From Rosellinia necatrix (taxonomy: Eukaryota > Ascomycota > Sordariomycetes > Xylariales > Xylariaceae): 64,000 bases of DNA. Below the pieces are notes generated by a model, which saw only the letters and a list, made by a program, of their open reading frames with translations, was not told the origin of the DNA and ran no database searches. Shown here piece after piece: positions 38,406-51,267 of this stretch (position 1 is the stretch's first letter; the number at the start of each line of letters is the position of its first letter). The stretch lies in assembly GCA_021209875.1 (NCBI GenBank), contig JAGYVD010000011.1:496001-560000 (forward strand), in the 5' to 3' direction. The translations under genes and the position numbers were made by a program.

Positions 38406-39834
38406 TGCTACTATTAAACGTTTTTTATCCAGTTTTTATAACGTATTATTAAAAAAAAATATATAACTAGTTAAAACTTTTTTTTTAATTTATATATAAA
38501 AGTAAAAATAGTTTTATTGCAGCAAATAAAACTTTTTTATAATTTGCCTAGGCCTGGCTTTAATATTTATTTAAAATTAAAACGCAAGTATTATTTTAGT
38601 TATTTATAAAAAACTTAAATTTTATTTGTTTAACTAAATAATTTACCAGGCTTTATTATTATTATTATTAAAAATAAATAAGCAAATATTTATTAAAAGT
38701 AATAGTATTTTATTTTATAATATTTAAATAATTAAATTTTCTTTATATTTTAAATAAATAATTAAAATAAGAAATTATTAAAATATTATTATTATTTTTA
38801 TAAAATATTATCTTTATAGTTTTTGCTTTATTTATTTAAATGGTTATATCAACTTTAAATATTTTAATAAATATTTTAATTTTTTATTTTTTTTGCTAGT
38901 TTATAAAAAAATATTTCAAATGGCTATATTAAATATAAATAGATTATATAATAATAAAATCGTTATTATTTATTAATAACGATATAATATTTTTAGAAAA
39001 ACAGAATAATATTAAAATTTGCAAGCTTTTATAAATATTTTTTATAAGTTAGGCGTAAAAATTAAAAGCTAAAGGCCGACGTATAATAAATTATAAAAAA
39101 TAACTAGTTTAGCTTAACTATTTAAAAACAAAAAAAAAAATAAAAGTTATATGTAAAAATACAGCGTATTTAATATTAAATGCTTTAAATAATATTAAGC
39201 TGTGCTTTATTTTAAATTATTTTTTTTAAGTAGTAGTAAATAATATTATAATTAATAGTTAAAATATAAAAGCTTTGATATTAATATTTTAAACAAAAAT
39301 TTTAAAACATAAAAAAAAAAAAAAACAGGTAAAAATTAAATAAAAAGCTAGTTATTTATATTAGCTCTTTATTATAATAAAAGCGGTATAAAGCTTTAAG
39401 TTTATTATATTTATTATAGTTTGCTTATATTAAAATTATTTGTTTATTAATTATTAGCAAGGTTTATAAATGCGTGCTAGCAGGACTTTAACCGCGTAAA
39501 TGCTTAATATAACAATAAATAAAATATAATAAATAACTTATTAAACGGCATAATAAATAGCTTTAATAAAAATATATATTAGCTCGCGCTGCTAATATAT
39601 ATATATAAAATAAATTTTATAAAATAAGTTATTTTAAATAAAAATAAACGGACCAGGTTTTTTTTACGTTATAATAAATAATAAGTTTAAAGTTTATTTA
39701 GCTTATAAAAAAAAGAAAAATTAAAGAAATAAAAGCGTTTAAAGTTAAAAAAAATATTTAATAAATAAGTTTATAAAATAATAAACCGTATAAAAAATAG
39801 CAAGTAATTTTTATAATAGCTTTTTGTTTTTAAA
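38406..39834. other. AT-rich unrecognised stretch
   Basis: T-rich at the left and A-rich at the right, with dense stops. No tandem repeat, LTR pair or domain is recognisable. It is presumably an old degraded transposon. Confidence 0.4.
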
Positions 39835-40095
39835 TTAAAGTTGCTGTTATATTTATTTATTAGTTTAATTAAAGTTTTGCTGATTTTCAGCTATATAAAA
39901 ATGCGTAGCTTATTAAAAGCTTTAATAACGTGTTAATATTTCTGCTAGTTATAGACCTGCAGGGCTGCAGCTAATAAAAACAGCCGGTTATATGTTAGTA
40001 TTTTTTATAGCTATGCATTTGTTTAAATATATTTTATTAAAACAGCTAGTTATATATTGTTATTTATACTAGTTAAAAACCAGTATTAATATATT
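39835..40095 (+). repeat. Left-end scrap of element C (62-bp array, about 3 units)
   Basis: It starts near GTTGCTGTTATATTTATTTA, which corresponds to GGTTGCTACTGCTGTTGGC of copy 3. It continues with TTTTGCTGATTTTCAGC and three decayed 62-bp units (AAACAGCCGGTTATATGTTAG). It ends where the extremely AT-rich block begins. Confidence 0.7.
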
Positions 40096-43000
40096 AAATA
40101 AAATAAATTTAATAAATTAATTAAATATAAGAAATTAAATAAATTATATAAATAAAAGTTATCTGTTGTATTAAATTAATTAATTTAATTAAGTAAATAA
40201 AATAACATAATAAAAAATTAATTTAATTAAATATAATTAAAACAAAATAAGCAAAAAAATAATCAAAATTAAATTAATTTTGAAAAACTATAAAAATATT
40301 ATAAATATAGGAATTTTAGCAGTTAGTTATAAACTATAACTATTATTAAGCGTATTTAGCTTGCACATAAAAACGTGTAGCTATTATATAAGAATAAAAT
40401 ATATGTTATTTTTATTATTTAGCTAGCTTATACGCTAGCAGAATTTTTATACTTACATGCGAGAATTTTGCTACATATAAAAGTTAACTTCTATAGATAT
40501 ATAATTAAGCATAATAAATATTATATAATAAAAAATTATATACTGTTTTATGCGTAAATAATATATATATCGCATATATAAAGCTTATTTAACATTAATT
40601 AATATATATAAAAATTTTTAAAATGATAATTATATTAATTATTAATTAAAACTTAATAATATAATAAAAAAATATTAACAAATATAATATATTAATTTTA
40701 TTTTTAAACAAGCTATATTTTAAAATATTTTTTTAAGTTTTTAAAAATTATATAATATATTATTTTAAAATTATGTTTAAAACATATTATATAATTACAT
40801 AAAAAAATATAAAAAATTTTATTTTATTATAAGTTTAAATTAAATATAAAAATATAAATAATTAATTATATTTTATAATATTTTAGTGTATATTATAATC
40901 TCATATAGTTTTACTATTTTATATATGCTTATAAATAAATTAACAGAGTTTAAATAAGTTAAAAGTTAAATAAATTATATTATTTTATTTTATAATAAAA
41001 TAATTAATATTATTAGCATTAATTTTAATGTTTACTAAATATTTTAAACTTTTATAATTATATTACTACTTTAAAACAACATTTAAATTTTTAATTAAGT
41101 TTTATATAAATTAATAATAATATATTGTTTTAATCATATTAAAAAAAGTCGCTTTATAATATTTATAACGTTATTTTTAAAATTATAATTTTAAATATTT
41201 AAAATATTATATTGTTTTATAATTTTATGTTATAAATAAAACATATAAACAAAAATATAAAAATTATTATTTTATTAATAATTAAAAGTAAAATTAAAAC
41301 ATAATAAAAATAAAATATTAAATTTTATTATTATAAATTTAAGTTGTTAATATTTAATTAATAAATTATATAATAAATTAATATAAATATATTATTAAAG
41401 CAAAATAAAACTAACAGTAATTAAAAAAACGTTAATATTATTAAAAGCATTACAACTAAAACATATTCATCAAAAATTACGGTTATATTTATTTTAAATA
41501 AATTAAATAATATTTACGCTAAATAATTATAAATAGTTAATTTATTATAGGTTTTATTTTATTATTAAATAATTTATTATTATAATTTTACAACTTTGCT
41601 TAAAATATTTTGCATTAAGTGTGTTATTAATAAATATAATTATAATATAAAAATTATATAAATTTTTAATAAGCTTATTATTTTATATTAAATTATATTA
41701 ATAAAATTGTTTAATAATTTTAAAGTAAACTTAAAATATGTATTATTTTTATAAAGCTATTTTAAATGTTGTTAGATTTTTATTATAATATTTATAGCAT
41801 TTCTTATAATATTTTTTAAAGCTTTATTTTTTATGCTTTTTTATAATTATATAACAAATAAAGTTTAATAAAAATTTATTAAAATTAAATATATAGTTTT
41901 TAAGACTAAAAAAGTTTTAATATAAATAAATAATATTTGTTCGGGGATATAAAACATATAAAATATATATTTTAATATTTAATAATTTATTAAAAACATT
42001 TTATTAAATAAGAAATATATTTTAAAAAAGTATTATTTATATAATAAAAATATAAAGATTATATTTTAATATTTAATATATAATATTTTTAAATCGATAT
42101 AATAATTAAAATAATAAAATATAAAATTTATATAATATAATATTATAGTATATTTTAAAACTAAAATTTTTACTTAGTTATTTATTATTTTTAATTATTT
42201 TAACAGGTTTATTTTTTTTAATATTTTTAAACTTAAAATTAATTATAAAACTATTTTAGCAGAACTTTTTTTTCAGAAAATCTTTTTTTAAAAAGCTTTT
42301 TTTTTAAAAAACTTTTAAAAATTATTATATACAAGTTAGTTTAAAAAATAAATAAACAAATTAATTTTTTTTTTTTTTTTTAACTATATAATACTTATTA
42401 TTAATAAATTTATGGAATATTTTTTTTAAACATAATTATTTTAAAACATATATATAAAGCTATTTTTAAAAAACTATTTTTAAAGTAAACTTTTTTTTAA
42501 AAAGCATTTTTTAATAAAGTTTTTTTTTTTAAAAGCTTTTAAAAATTATTATATATTAGTTATTTTAAAATAAAAAGTTAACTTAAATTTTTATTTTGCG
42601 GCAACTATATAATATTTATAAATATAAAAGGCTTTATAATATAATATATATACATATAATATAATTAAATAATTATAAAAGATTATAAATTTGTTTTATA
42701 TATAATAATAAAACTTTTAATATAACGTTTTTTAAATATAAAATATATATATATAAAATATAAATATAAAAGTTTGTTTAATATATAATAAAATTAAAAT
42801 CTTTATAACTTTTATATATTATAAAATTTATCAAAAATTAAATATTATAGTTTATATATTTATAAACTAAATTTGTTTTAAATATAAATTATCAACATTA
42901 TTGATTTTAAAATAATACTCTATATTATATATAAATTAATTGTTAAATTTTAAAATATAAAATATATTTTTATTTTTTTATAAAGCTATTATTTTTATTT

Positions 43001-44790
43001 TGTTTTAAAAAAAATAAAATAAGATTTTAAAATAATATTTATTTTAAAGTTGAAAGAATATCGTTTATAAATATATTTATTATTATAAATAAATATATGT
43101 TTATTAATAAAAAGAATTTATAAAACGTTTATTGAAGATTTATTAAATATAAAAATATAAATTTAATAGTTATAATAATAAAAAACAGCTCTATATTTAA
43201 AAAAACTTAAAATATATTATACGTTTTTAATTTAATCAGGTTTTTTGTTTAAAGTTTGCAGAAAAAAGTAATATAAAATTATTTTAGTTTAAAAAATATT
43301 ATTTATAAACGTAGTTTTAAATTTTAGCCCCAGAAAAATTATTTTTAGTAAGTTTAAAATAAAATTGTTGCTTAAATATATATAAAATATATTATTAATA
43401 ATAAGCTTTAATATGTAATATTATGATATATAAAATTAAATTTAATTTATATAATTATTTTATTTAATATGTAATATTATTTTGGCAGAAAATAATAATA
43501 ATAAAAAACATTTTTATATTTAAAAAAAGAATAAATTTATATATTAAATAAAAAGCAGCTGTTAAAAAAAATGTTTATGTTTTAATATAAATTAAATATT
43601 TATTATAAAAGCTTATATAATATTATTAGTACATTTTTATTTGTTTTTTAATTAACTTAATCTAAAATAAAAAAGTTTTTATATAATAATTTATATATAT
43701 AAAATAATTCCATAAAGCAGGCTATAATTAATTTTTATAACATGGATTTGTTTATATATATCAACTAAAACTATTATAAATTTTATATTTTATTTAAAAT
43801 AAATATATTTTCTATTATATATAGCCATAATTTTATGGCTATATATTTTATATTAGGATTTTTAATTTTTAGCAAATTATAATATTAATTAAAATTATTT
43901 AACGTAATAAATTTTATAGTATATAATATATTTAATATATATATATATATATATATAAAATTTCATAAATATATTATATATTATAAAATTTAATATTTTA
44001 AAAAAAAATAAAGATTATAACTTATTATAATAGTATTATATAAACTAAAAATATTTTGTTTTATTTGTCATTATTTTAATAAAATTTTATAATTTAATTA
44101 TAATTTTATTATATATAAAATATTTAAATAAAAGCTTGCACGTTTAAAAGCGAGATTTTTATTTTATTATTTTTAAAAAAATTAAAAATATAAAAATATT
44201 AAAATTATTTAATTATATATAAATTAAAAATTTATTATATATTTACTAAATTATTTTTAATATATAAATAATTATTATATTTAATTTAAAATATATTATT
44301 TATTTTATAACTATATATTTATTTACTATAAAAAATAAGATAAAATAAAATTTTTTTTTTTATATAAAATTATTATATTATTTTTATTTTATGTTTATTT
44401 ATAACAATTAATTTTTTGTTTATTATTATATTAAAAGTAAAACTTTTATTAATATATTATATATTTTTATTTCTGCTATAGTTTTTATTTTTATTTTATT
44501 TATATATATAATTATTTTATTAGTTTTATATATATTATTTTTTTATTATTATTTTATAAGTTTGTATTTTTTATATTATTTATGTTTTTATAATATTATA
44601 ACTTTATTTAATATATTTTCTGTTGTGTTTTATATACTGTAATTTCTTTTATATTTTTTTTATTATTTTATATATATATAAAATTTTATTTATTTAAATA
44701 TATATATTGTTTTTAATTTTTATTATTTATATTCCCGTTAAACTTTTTCTACATATATAATTATACCTTAGTTTTATTATTTTATATTTT
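40096..44790. other. Extremely AT-rich block without recognisable genes
   Basis: About 4.7 kb in which G and C are rarer than anywhere else in the window. It contains long TATA runs (for example at 43940-43958) and poly-T/poly-A tracts (42366-42380). No tandem period, LTR or frame is visible. Edges are sharp: a scrap of element C on the left and near-normal sequence just before copy 3 on the right. A structural role (centromere-like core, matrix attachment) or terminal decay of old repeats are both possible. Confidence 0.55.
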
Positions 44791-44944
44791 AACACGGTAT
44801 AATATCTAGTTTACTACGCAGTTCGCAGCATAAACGCAGCCTAAGCAAATTGCTCTTTGCTTTCGGGTTAGGGTTGCTACTGCTGTTGGCTGTTGACTTA
44901 GTTAAAATTTTGCTGATTTTCTGCTATACAAAAAAGCCTGGCCA

Positions 44945-45295
44945 ATTAAAAGCCTAGGTTGCGTGTCGCTATCCCTGCTAGTTATAAGCCCCGTATGGCT
45001 GCACCTAATAAAAACGGCCGGTTACGTGTTAGTATCTCTGCCTGTAACAGGCCCGCAGCGATGCATTTAATAAAAACAGCCCGTTATATGTTGTTATTTC
45101 TGCTAGTTATAGGCCCGCAGCGATACACCTAATAAAAACAGCCTGTTACGTGTCGCTATCCCTGCTAGTTATATACCTACATTTATACATTTAATAAAAA
45201 CAGTAGGTTGCGTGTCGCTATTTCTGCTAGTTATAAACTTATATTTACGCACCTAATAAAAACAGCAGGTTGCATGTTGTTATTTCTGCTAAGTT
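44945..45295 (+). repeat. 62-bp tandem array, copy 3
   Basis: About six units, the best preserved of the window (CGGCCGGTTACGTGTTAG, AGGCCCGCAGCGATACACC). In copy 2 the second of these landmarks has become an AACTTATATTAATATAT type, an all-transition change over nearly every C and G. Confidence 0.85.
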
Positions 45296-45299
45296 AAAA

Positions 45300-45480
45300 A
45301 AGCGAATATTTAGGCATCTTTAAGTATTCGCTTTTTATTTATATATACTAACTTTTTTGTCGACCGGGTTTAAAAAGCAAATATTTAAACAAGTTTAAAT
45401 ATTTGTTTTCTGCTTATATATTCTGACTTTTTTGTTAACCGGGTTTAAAAAGCAAATATTTAAGCATGTTTAAGTATCGG
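45300..45480. repeat. Palindromic minisatellite truncated at a deletion junction
   Basis: Two full units and a partial one with GCAAATATTTAAGCATG and mirror arms and GACTTTTTTGTTAACCGGG spacers. The third palindrome is cut after GTTTAAGTAT. It joins directly to sequence matching copy 1 near 9600. Confidence 0.7.
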
Positions 45481-46141
45481 CATAAATTATCTGTTTAGCA
45501 CGTATAAACTAACTTATACGGACAGACTGTTTTACTTTATATTTAACTATATATAAGTAGACTTTTTACCTAGCAAATTCTTTTTATTAATATTAATATT
45601 ATACCTGCTTTTTTTTCTGCTAGCTTAGTTAGCCTGTTTTATATTTTATTTGCGCTACTAGCTTAATAATGCTTTTAAGCAATGTTTAGCGTAGCTAAAA
45701 AAAACAAAAAAAAGTTTGTTAGTAAAAACTAGCTAATTTTTAATAAAAACTTTTTTATTTTAAAAGCTAAGCTTGTATTTTTTTTATATCGTTATTTATT
45801 TAGTTAACCGAACAAGCTAAAAGCTTTTTAAAATTTTATATATTTTAATTAAATATTTTAACTTTATTTTTTTTTAATTTAAATATATAGCTACGCTATA
45901 AATACGCGACCTGATCTTAGGCTTGACTGCTTTTGTTATTTACCCTAAGTAATACTTTTGGTTTAACTATACAACTTGTTAGCTTTTAAATTAATAAACA
46001 GAGTAGCTATTAACTTAATAGTTGTAAATCTAGTAGTTATAAACCTGTAACGCTGTATATTATATTTAGCATATATATAGCTGGTAATAACGACAGGCTT
46101 TATATATTTTTTATATATAAAAATAAGTAAACAGTATTTTA

Positions 46142-46468
46142 GCCACCGGCTGCAGCTGCTTTTTTTTTTTCGATAGCATAGGCAATAAACATTTTATAAA
46201 TACTGCAGGCGGCCTGTATTTATCCGACAATAAATATTCCGCTGATTTTATACTGCTTTAAGCTTTATTTTCTAATAAAAAAAACAACGCTTATAACTTT
46301 AACAAAAAAAGTAACGCTTACAACCTTAACGAGAAAAACAACGCTTATAACTCTAACAAAAAAAATAACGCTTACAACCTCGACAAAAAAAACGATGTTT
46401 ATAACCCCGACGAAAAAAACGACGCTTATAATTTCGACAAGGAAAATAACACTAGAACTAATAATTAG
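46142..46468 (+). pseudogene. 9-residue peptide-repeat gene, copy 3 (best preserved)
   Basis: A single plus-strand frame runs from at least 46142 to TAG at 46466-46468, with one internal TAA (46259-46261, probably former CAA). It begins I-L-A-T-G-C-S-C-F and continues G-N-K-H-F-I-N-T-A-G-G-L-Y-L. It then carries six repeats of nine residues, such as N-A-Y-N-L-D-K-K-N, D-V-Y-N-P-D-E-K-N and D-A-Y-N-F-D-K-E-N. A stop lies just upstream (46124-46126), so the true start, or an upstream exon, is not known. Acidic residues lost in copies 1 and 2 (D to N, E to K) are kept here. No known family is recognised. Confidence 0.6.
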
Positions 46469-46679
46469 CGCTACTTAGACTTGTTATATAGCGCTAAAAA
46501 TACCTTTTTTTATAAATAGCTTAAGTGGCGATTCCTTACGCCTACACACGCCAAAATTAACCTAGTGCGGCTTTAATTAACTAATATATGTTAAAATATA
46601 TGTTATTGCAGTAAATTAACTTTTATTTAAATAATATTTATACTAAAATAATCCCTATGCATTTATTTCCGAGATTATA

Positions 46680-47035
46680 AACCGGCTTTAAAAAGCAAAT
46701 ACTTAGGCATGTCTAAGTATTTGCTTTTTGCCTATATATACTTTTTAGGTCATAGACCGGCTTTAAAATATAAATACTTAGGCATGTCTAGGTATTTGTT
46801 TTCTGCCTATATATATTTTTTTAAGTCGTAAACCGGCTCTAAAATATAAATACTTAAGCATGTTTAGGTATTTGCTTTCTGCTTATATACACTTTTTAGG
46901 TCGTAAACCGGTTTTAAAATACAAATACTTAGGCATGTCTAGGTATTTGCTTTTTGCCTACATATACTTTTTAAGTTGTAGACCGGCTTTAAAATACAAA
47001 TATTTAAACATGTCTAGGTATTTGTTTTTTATAGC
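46680..47035. repeat. Palindromic minisatellite, five units, copy 3
   Basis: Units of about 82-85 bp. Palindrome arms are CAAATACTTAGGCATG and its mirror CATGTCTAAGTATTTG. The spacer is of the type TGCCTATATATACTTTTTAG, then GTCGTAAACCGGCTTTAAAA. Open frames across it exist only because the unit length keeps one frame free of stops. Confidence 0.85.
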
Positions 47036-47039
47036 AGTA

Positions 47040-48310
47040 TTATAACTATTTATACTTTTATAAATTTTATATATTTTAATTAATATAATAAACTAAATAA
47101 TAGTTATTATAAATCTAGTTGTTTTATATTTTAAATAACAAACTTAATTATTAATAATAACCCGGCTTTTTATAACTTATTATTATATAATAATAATATT
47201 CAGAACATATTAAAGTTACAGCTAAAATTTTAAAATCTAGTTATTAATTATTAACACGCGTTATTTTAAGATAAAAAGCTGAAGCTTTTCTTTTAGTCGA
47301 CTAAAAATATTCTATATTTTTTTGCTTTAATTTATTATAGTTATATAAAGCTATAATATCGACAGTTATATTATATAACTAAAGTTTTTAAAAGCTTTCC
47401 GTTATTATATATTATATTTATTATATCTTTTTTTTTTTTATATATTTATATTATAAAATATATATTATATGTTTTAGTTAATCATGCCGTATAAAACTTA
47501 GAATATATTATTAAAAGTTTTTAATTTAAGCTGGCTTAATATAATATATTTAATTTTTTTTTATATACTACTGGTCGTAAAATAACAGACTATATATTTG
47601 CCGCTTAATATATAAGAATTTTTTATAGACCGCTGCGTCCTGCTAGCGGTGCAGTTTTTATATTTATTTATAATAATTAACTAATACTTTATAATGTTTA
47701 CTTAAGCTAAAGCTAAAGCAAGCTTATAACAAATAAAACTTTGCGCTAAAGCAGCAGGTCGGCTTTTATACTTGCGATATGCTATTTTATATAAATATAC
47801 CGGAGTATTTTAAAAACACTTTAAAAGGCTATATAATAAGCATAAGTTTTATTATTTTGTTAACCCGATTATTATTTTATAAAAACACGACATTAAAAAT
47901 ATAACCGCAAGCAACTCTTTTAAAAAAACGTTTTTTAAGTTTTACTACAAATATTTATTTAATTTAAACTTAAAACAGCTTTATTTAGATATTACTTAGG
48001 TTAACTTCGGCTTTTAAGACATGCTATATATTGTCGGACTTAATAACTTAGCCTATATTATTTCTTTATTTTTTATGTTGCTTTATAAGTTAAAATGCTT
48101 TATTAATATAATTTAAAATACGGACTACGCGTTTTAAAAGTTTACACTGGAGTATTATTTAGCTAATTTGTTTTATAACATCGGTATATTAAACCTGGTT
48201 AATAAACACGTAAGTTTATAGCCCGGAAGGCTTGTATTATATTAAGTTAAAGCTTATAATATATATAAGCAGTATTTTTATATATTAAATAACTACTTGT
48301 TTTTTTTTAA
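47040..48310 (+). other. Right-arm AT-rich stretch of element C, copy 3
   Basis: Between the minisatellite and the transposase relic. It is shared with 3791-5100 and 30155-31430. It has no followable frame and may be an untranslated or intergenic part of the element. Confidence 0.5.
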
Positions 48311-48319
48311 CGCCTAGTT

Positions 48320-50480
48320 TTTTAGGCTAATAGCTTTCGGCTTTAACTTTATATACACGTTTTATTAGAATAATGCTTGCTTATTTATATATAAAAAGCT
48401 AACTAATATAACACGTATATTATAAGCTTTTTAAAACTAAAAAAAACAAGTTTATAATATGCTAGCTAGCATATTGTTAGTTATTGCGCCGCTTAATTAT
48501 AGCGTCCGCTGCAAATATTATATCCTATAGTCCTATATCACGTTTATTAACTTTTTTTTTTTTTAATATATATAAACTATTTAACTATTTATATTAAACA
48601 ATTATATTATATATAATTTTTTTTTTTTTATACCAATAGAACATTTTAATATGCTAGTGCTAATATATGTTACCTGATTTATAAAACTTATTAAAAAGCT
48701 TTTGATTTTTGCTCTGCTTAACTTTAGCGCGCTTTAAAAGCAATTTTATATAGATTAGCGCTTAAAGCATATATATATAAACCAACTTTTTATTTATTTC
48801 TTTTGTTTTATATGTATTAGCAGTATGTTTTTTAAGCAGCTGTAGCTATAAAAGTTAAAATTTAACCAAGTTTTATATAGCGGCTATAAAAAGCTGTACT
48901 ACGGCTTTAGCTTTTAGCAAGTAATAAAAAAGTATAAAATAATATAGCTGCTAAATAATATGTTTTTTTAGTATATGTTTCGGCTTATTAACGTTATATT
49001 TAAATATATTTTTTTGCTGTTTTTTATATCGCGTAAAAGCTGTAAAAGCTGTAAACAGTTTTATAAAAGCACGACTTAAAGCGTTATAAAAGCTAACGCG
49101 CTTTATAAATTAATATTATAAAAAAATCTTAAGCAGATAGTCGATTATATATAATTACTAAAGTTTTATATTAATGCTTAAAAGCTGCGCAGCAAAACTT
49201 TTAAGCTTGCATTTTAAATTATTGTTTACGTATATAACTACGATTTTTATAAAGCTTATAAATTATTTCTTAAAAAAATCAGCTTTATATATGCTGCTAT
49301 TAATAATATGTTATACTAAAGTTAATCCGATATTATTTATAACTAGTTTTAAGTTTTTAATTTTTTTAATATAGTTATACTATATATTAAAATGTTTTAA
49401 AAACTAAATAAAAACAAAATATAATTAATTTTAAAAACAGGCGATAAGCTATTCTAGCACTATATTTTATTACTACTAATCTAGGCCTAACAACAAAAAT
49501 TAAAACATATTTTATTTAAAAGCAACGTTTATATAAATATTTACTGCTTTTAGTTATTATATATATAAACTATATTAAGCGATATAAGCGGCAGTTTTTT
49601 ATAGTTAAGCAAAACTTTTGTCCGTCAGTATATAAAAATACAGGCCGTTTAACAAGCTGCTGTTAATAGTAACAACATATTTTATATTTTAGCAAACAAT
49701 TAAACAAAATATTATAAAGCTTATGCTAGTTTTTATATTTTTATAACGCTAAACTTTAAACGTATTAAGTTTTTTTATATATAAACATTAAAGCGTAATA
49801 ATCCCCGATTTAATTTTTTTAATTTTATTTATTGTTGTCCAGGCTTTTTAACTTGCTTTTTATATTAAAATTACTTTAAAAATAAAACTTTTATAGCTAG
49901 GCTTTTAAAAAAAGCTTTTTTATCTACTGTTTTTATTTGCTTTAAATTTAATAAAGCCTGGCTTAAACAGCATATGTTTAAAACATGCGTAATTATTTAT
50001 ACCAGCTATAATATATAAATTGTCGACTAGCCGCTTTATATTTACCCGGGCCTCGTGAACTTTATTTAACATTTTATAATAACCTTCCGGGATAATAAAA
50101 TATGCATATATTTAAAACAGCTTTTAGCTAATCTTATATAAAGCTTGGTTTTTTATACTTATACTCTGTGCCCCTGTTTTTATATATATTTTAAAGCAGC
50201 AGACTTTTTGTTTTTAGCTATTAATATTCTAACATAAATCAACTTATTTAATACTACAGCAAACCGGCTAGCCGCAGCAGCTAAAAATTCCAAGGCTTTT
50301 TTTATTATTAAACAGTTTATAAAAAAGCAGCTTAAATTAGCTTTAAAGCTTACTTTATAAAAAGAACATGTAGAGCAACAAACTAAAGAACAAAAAAGCA
50401 ACTATATAACAGATTTAAGCAAAATTAATTATACCAAAGATAATACTACTAAAAATAGTATTAGCGTGAACTAAAGCAAC
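48320..50480 (+). pseudogene. Probable pogo/Fot1-like DDE transposase relic, copy 3
   Basis: At 50190-50243 the plus strand reads F-K-A-A-D-F-L-F-L-A-I-N-I-L-T, stop, I-N-L-F. It is then followed in the same frame by T-T-A-N-R-L-A-A-A-A-K-N and a lysine/glutamine-rich stretch (I-K-K-Q-L-K-L-A-L-K, K-E-H-V-E-Q-Q-T-K-E-Q-K). This matches the order seen at the C-terminus of fungal pogo/Fot1 transposases: F-R-A-A-G-L-x-P, then a linker, then a coiled coil. Upstream a 66-codon open stretch (49174-49374) may be part of it. The minus-strand frame 50180-50401 is a shadow, although it is conserved with copy 2. Confidence 0.5.
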
Positions 50481-50516
50481 AAAAGCGCTTAAAACATTAG
50501 TACAGACTATCTATTT

Positions 50517-51267
50517 AAGTAGCGCCTTTTAATATATACTAAACTAGTTATATTTGCTTTATATTTAAATGTTTTAAGTAAGGCTTAGCATAAAAAATAA
50601 CTATTTAAGTATTTAATAGTTTTAAAAGCATTTTTTAATAAAAGCGGATATTTAGCTGTGCTATAATATATATATCTCTTTTTTGGTCCTAGTTTAAGCT
50701 TTTTTTTTTATTTTTATTACAACTTTTTTTTTAAACATTATCTTTAGGTATTTATTTTTTATCGCTGGTTATTACGCTTTATTTTTATAAAGTTAACATG
50801 TTTATATAGATCGCCGACTATTTATATTTATTTATGCAGGGCTTATTATAAGCGGGAACTTTAAAGCCGTCCGTTTTAAGGCGGATAAAAATGTTTAATA
50901 TAATAAAGGCAGAGCTGCTTTAGACGGACAGAACATACGGGTTGTTTTAACAGGTTTATTTAGCAACCTGTGGCTAAAATAATATTTTAAATACGATAAT
51001 TAAGGCGTTCCCCCTTCTTATAATTATAATAATATTATTAATATAGGAGCTAATAATATTTGTAAAAACAAGGTTGAATATAAGATGTGCGTGTTATATA
51101 ATATAAAGCTATATAAAATTAACTATTTTAAGCGCATATAAGGCTAGCTAATACAGGTGTTTTAATTCTAATTAGCTAAAAATCTGCATTATTTTATAAA
51201 CACATATAGTAAGTTATATAATGCGTTATTAGATTTTTATATATTAGCCTGCTGTAGGCGGGGCCTA
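50517..51267. other. Spacer between element C copy 3 and the SNF2 block
   Basis: AT-rich but with patches of normal composition (GGCGGATAAAAATGTTTAA and CCGCCGTCCG-like runs near 50870-50950). No gene or repeat was recognised. Confidence 0.4.

Larger units (their letters stand above)
44850..50516 (+). repeat. Element C copy 3, least mutated, internally deleted
   Basis: It begins TTGCTCTTTGCTTTCGGG and ends near CAGACTATCTATTT, where homology with copy 2 stops. About 3.5 kb between the first palindromic minisatellite and the position matching 9600 of copy 1 is absent, with the junction near 45477. Many sites that are T or A in copies 1 and 2 remain C or G here, so this copy is the best guide to the ancestral element. 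Confidence 0.8.

Noticed and set aside
40096..44790. Mitochondrial DNA insertion
   Set aside because: No rRNA, tRNA or respiratory gene is recognisable, and extreme AT content alone is not sufficient.
44870..44885. TTAGGG near the left end of element C, as a possible telomere repeat
   Set aside because: Only one TTAGGG is present per copy, inside GGGTTAGGGTTGCTACTG. There is no tandem telomeric run.
46860..47045. Open frames across minisatellite clusters (also 53330-53515, 59188-59410 and 61445-61705)
   Set aside because: Palindromic units give open frames on both strands. The peptides only mirror the DNA repeat.
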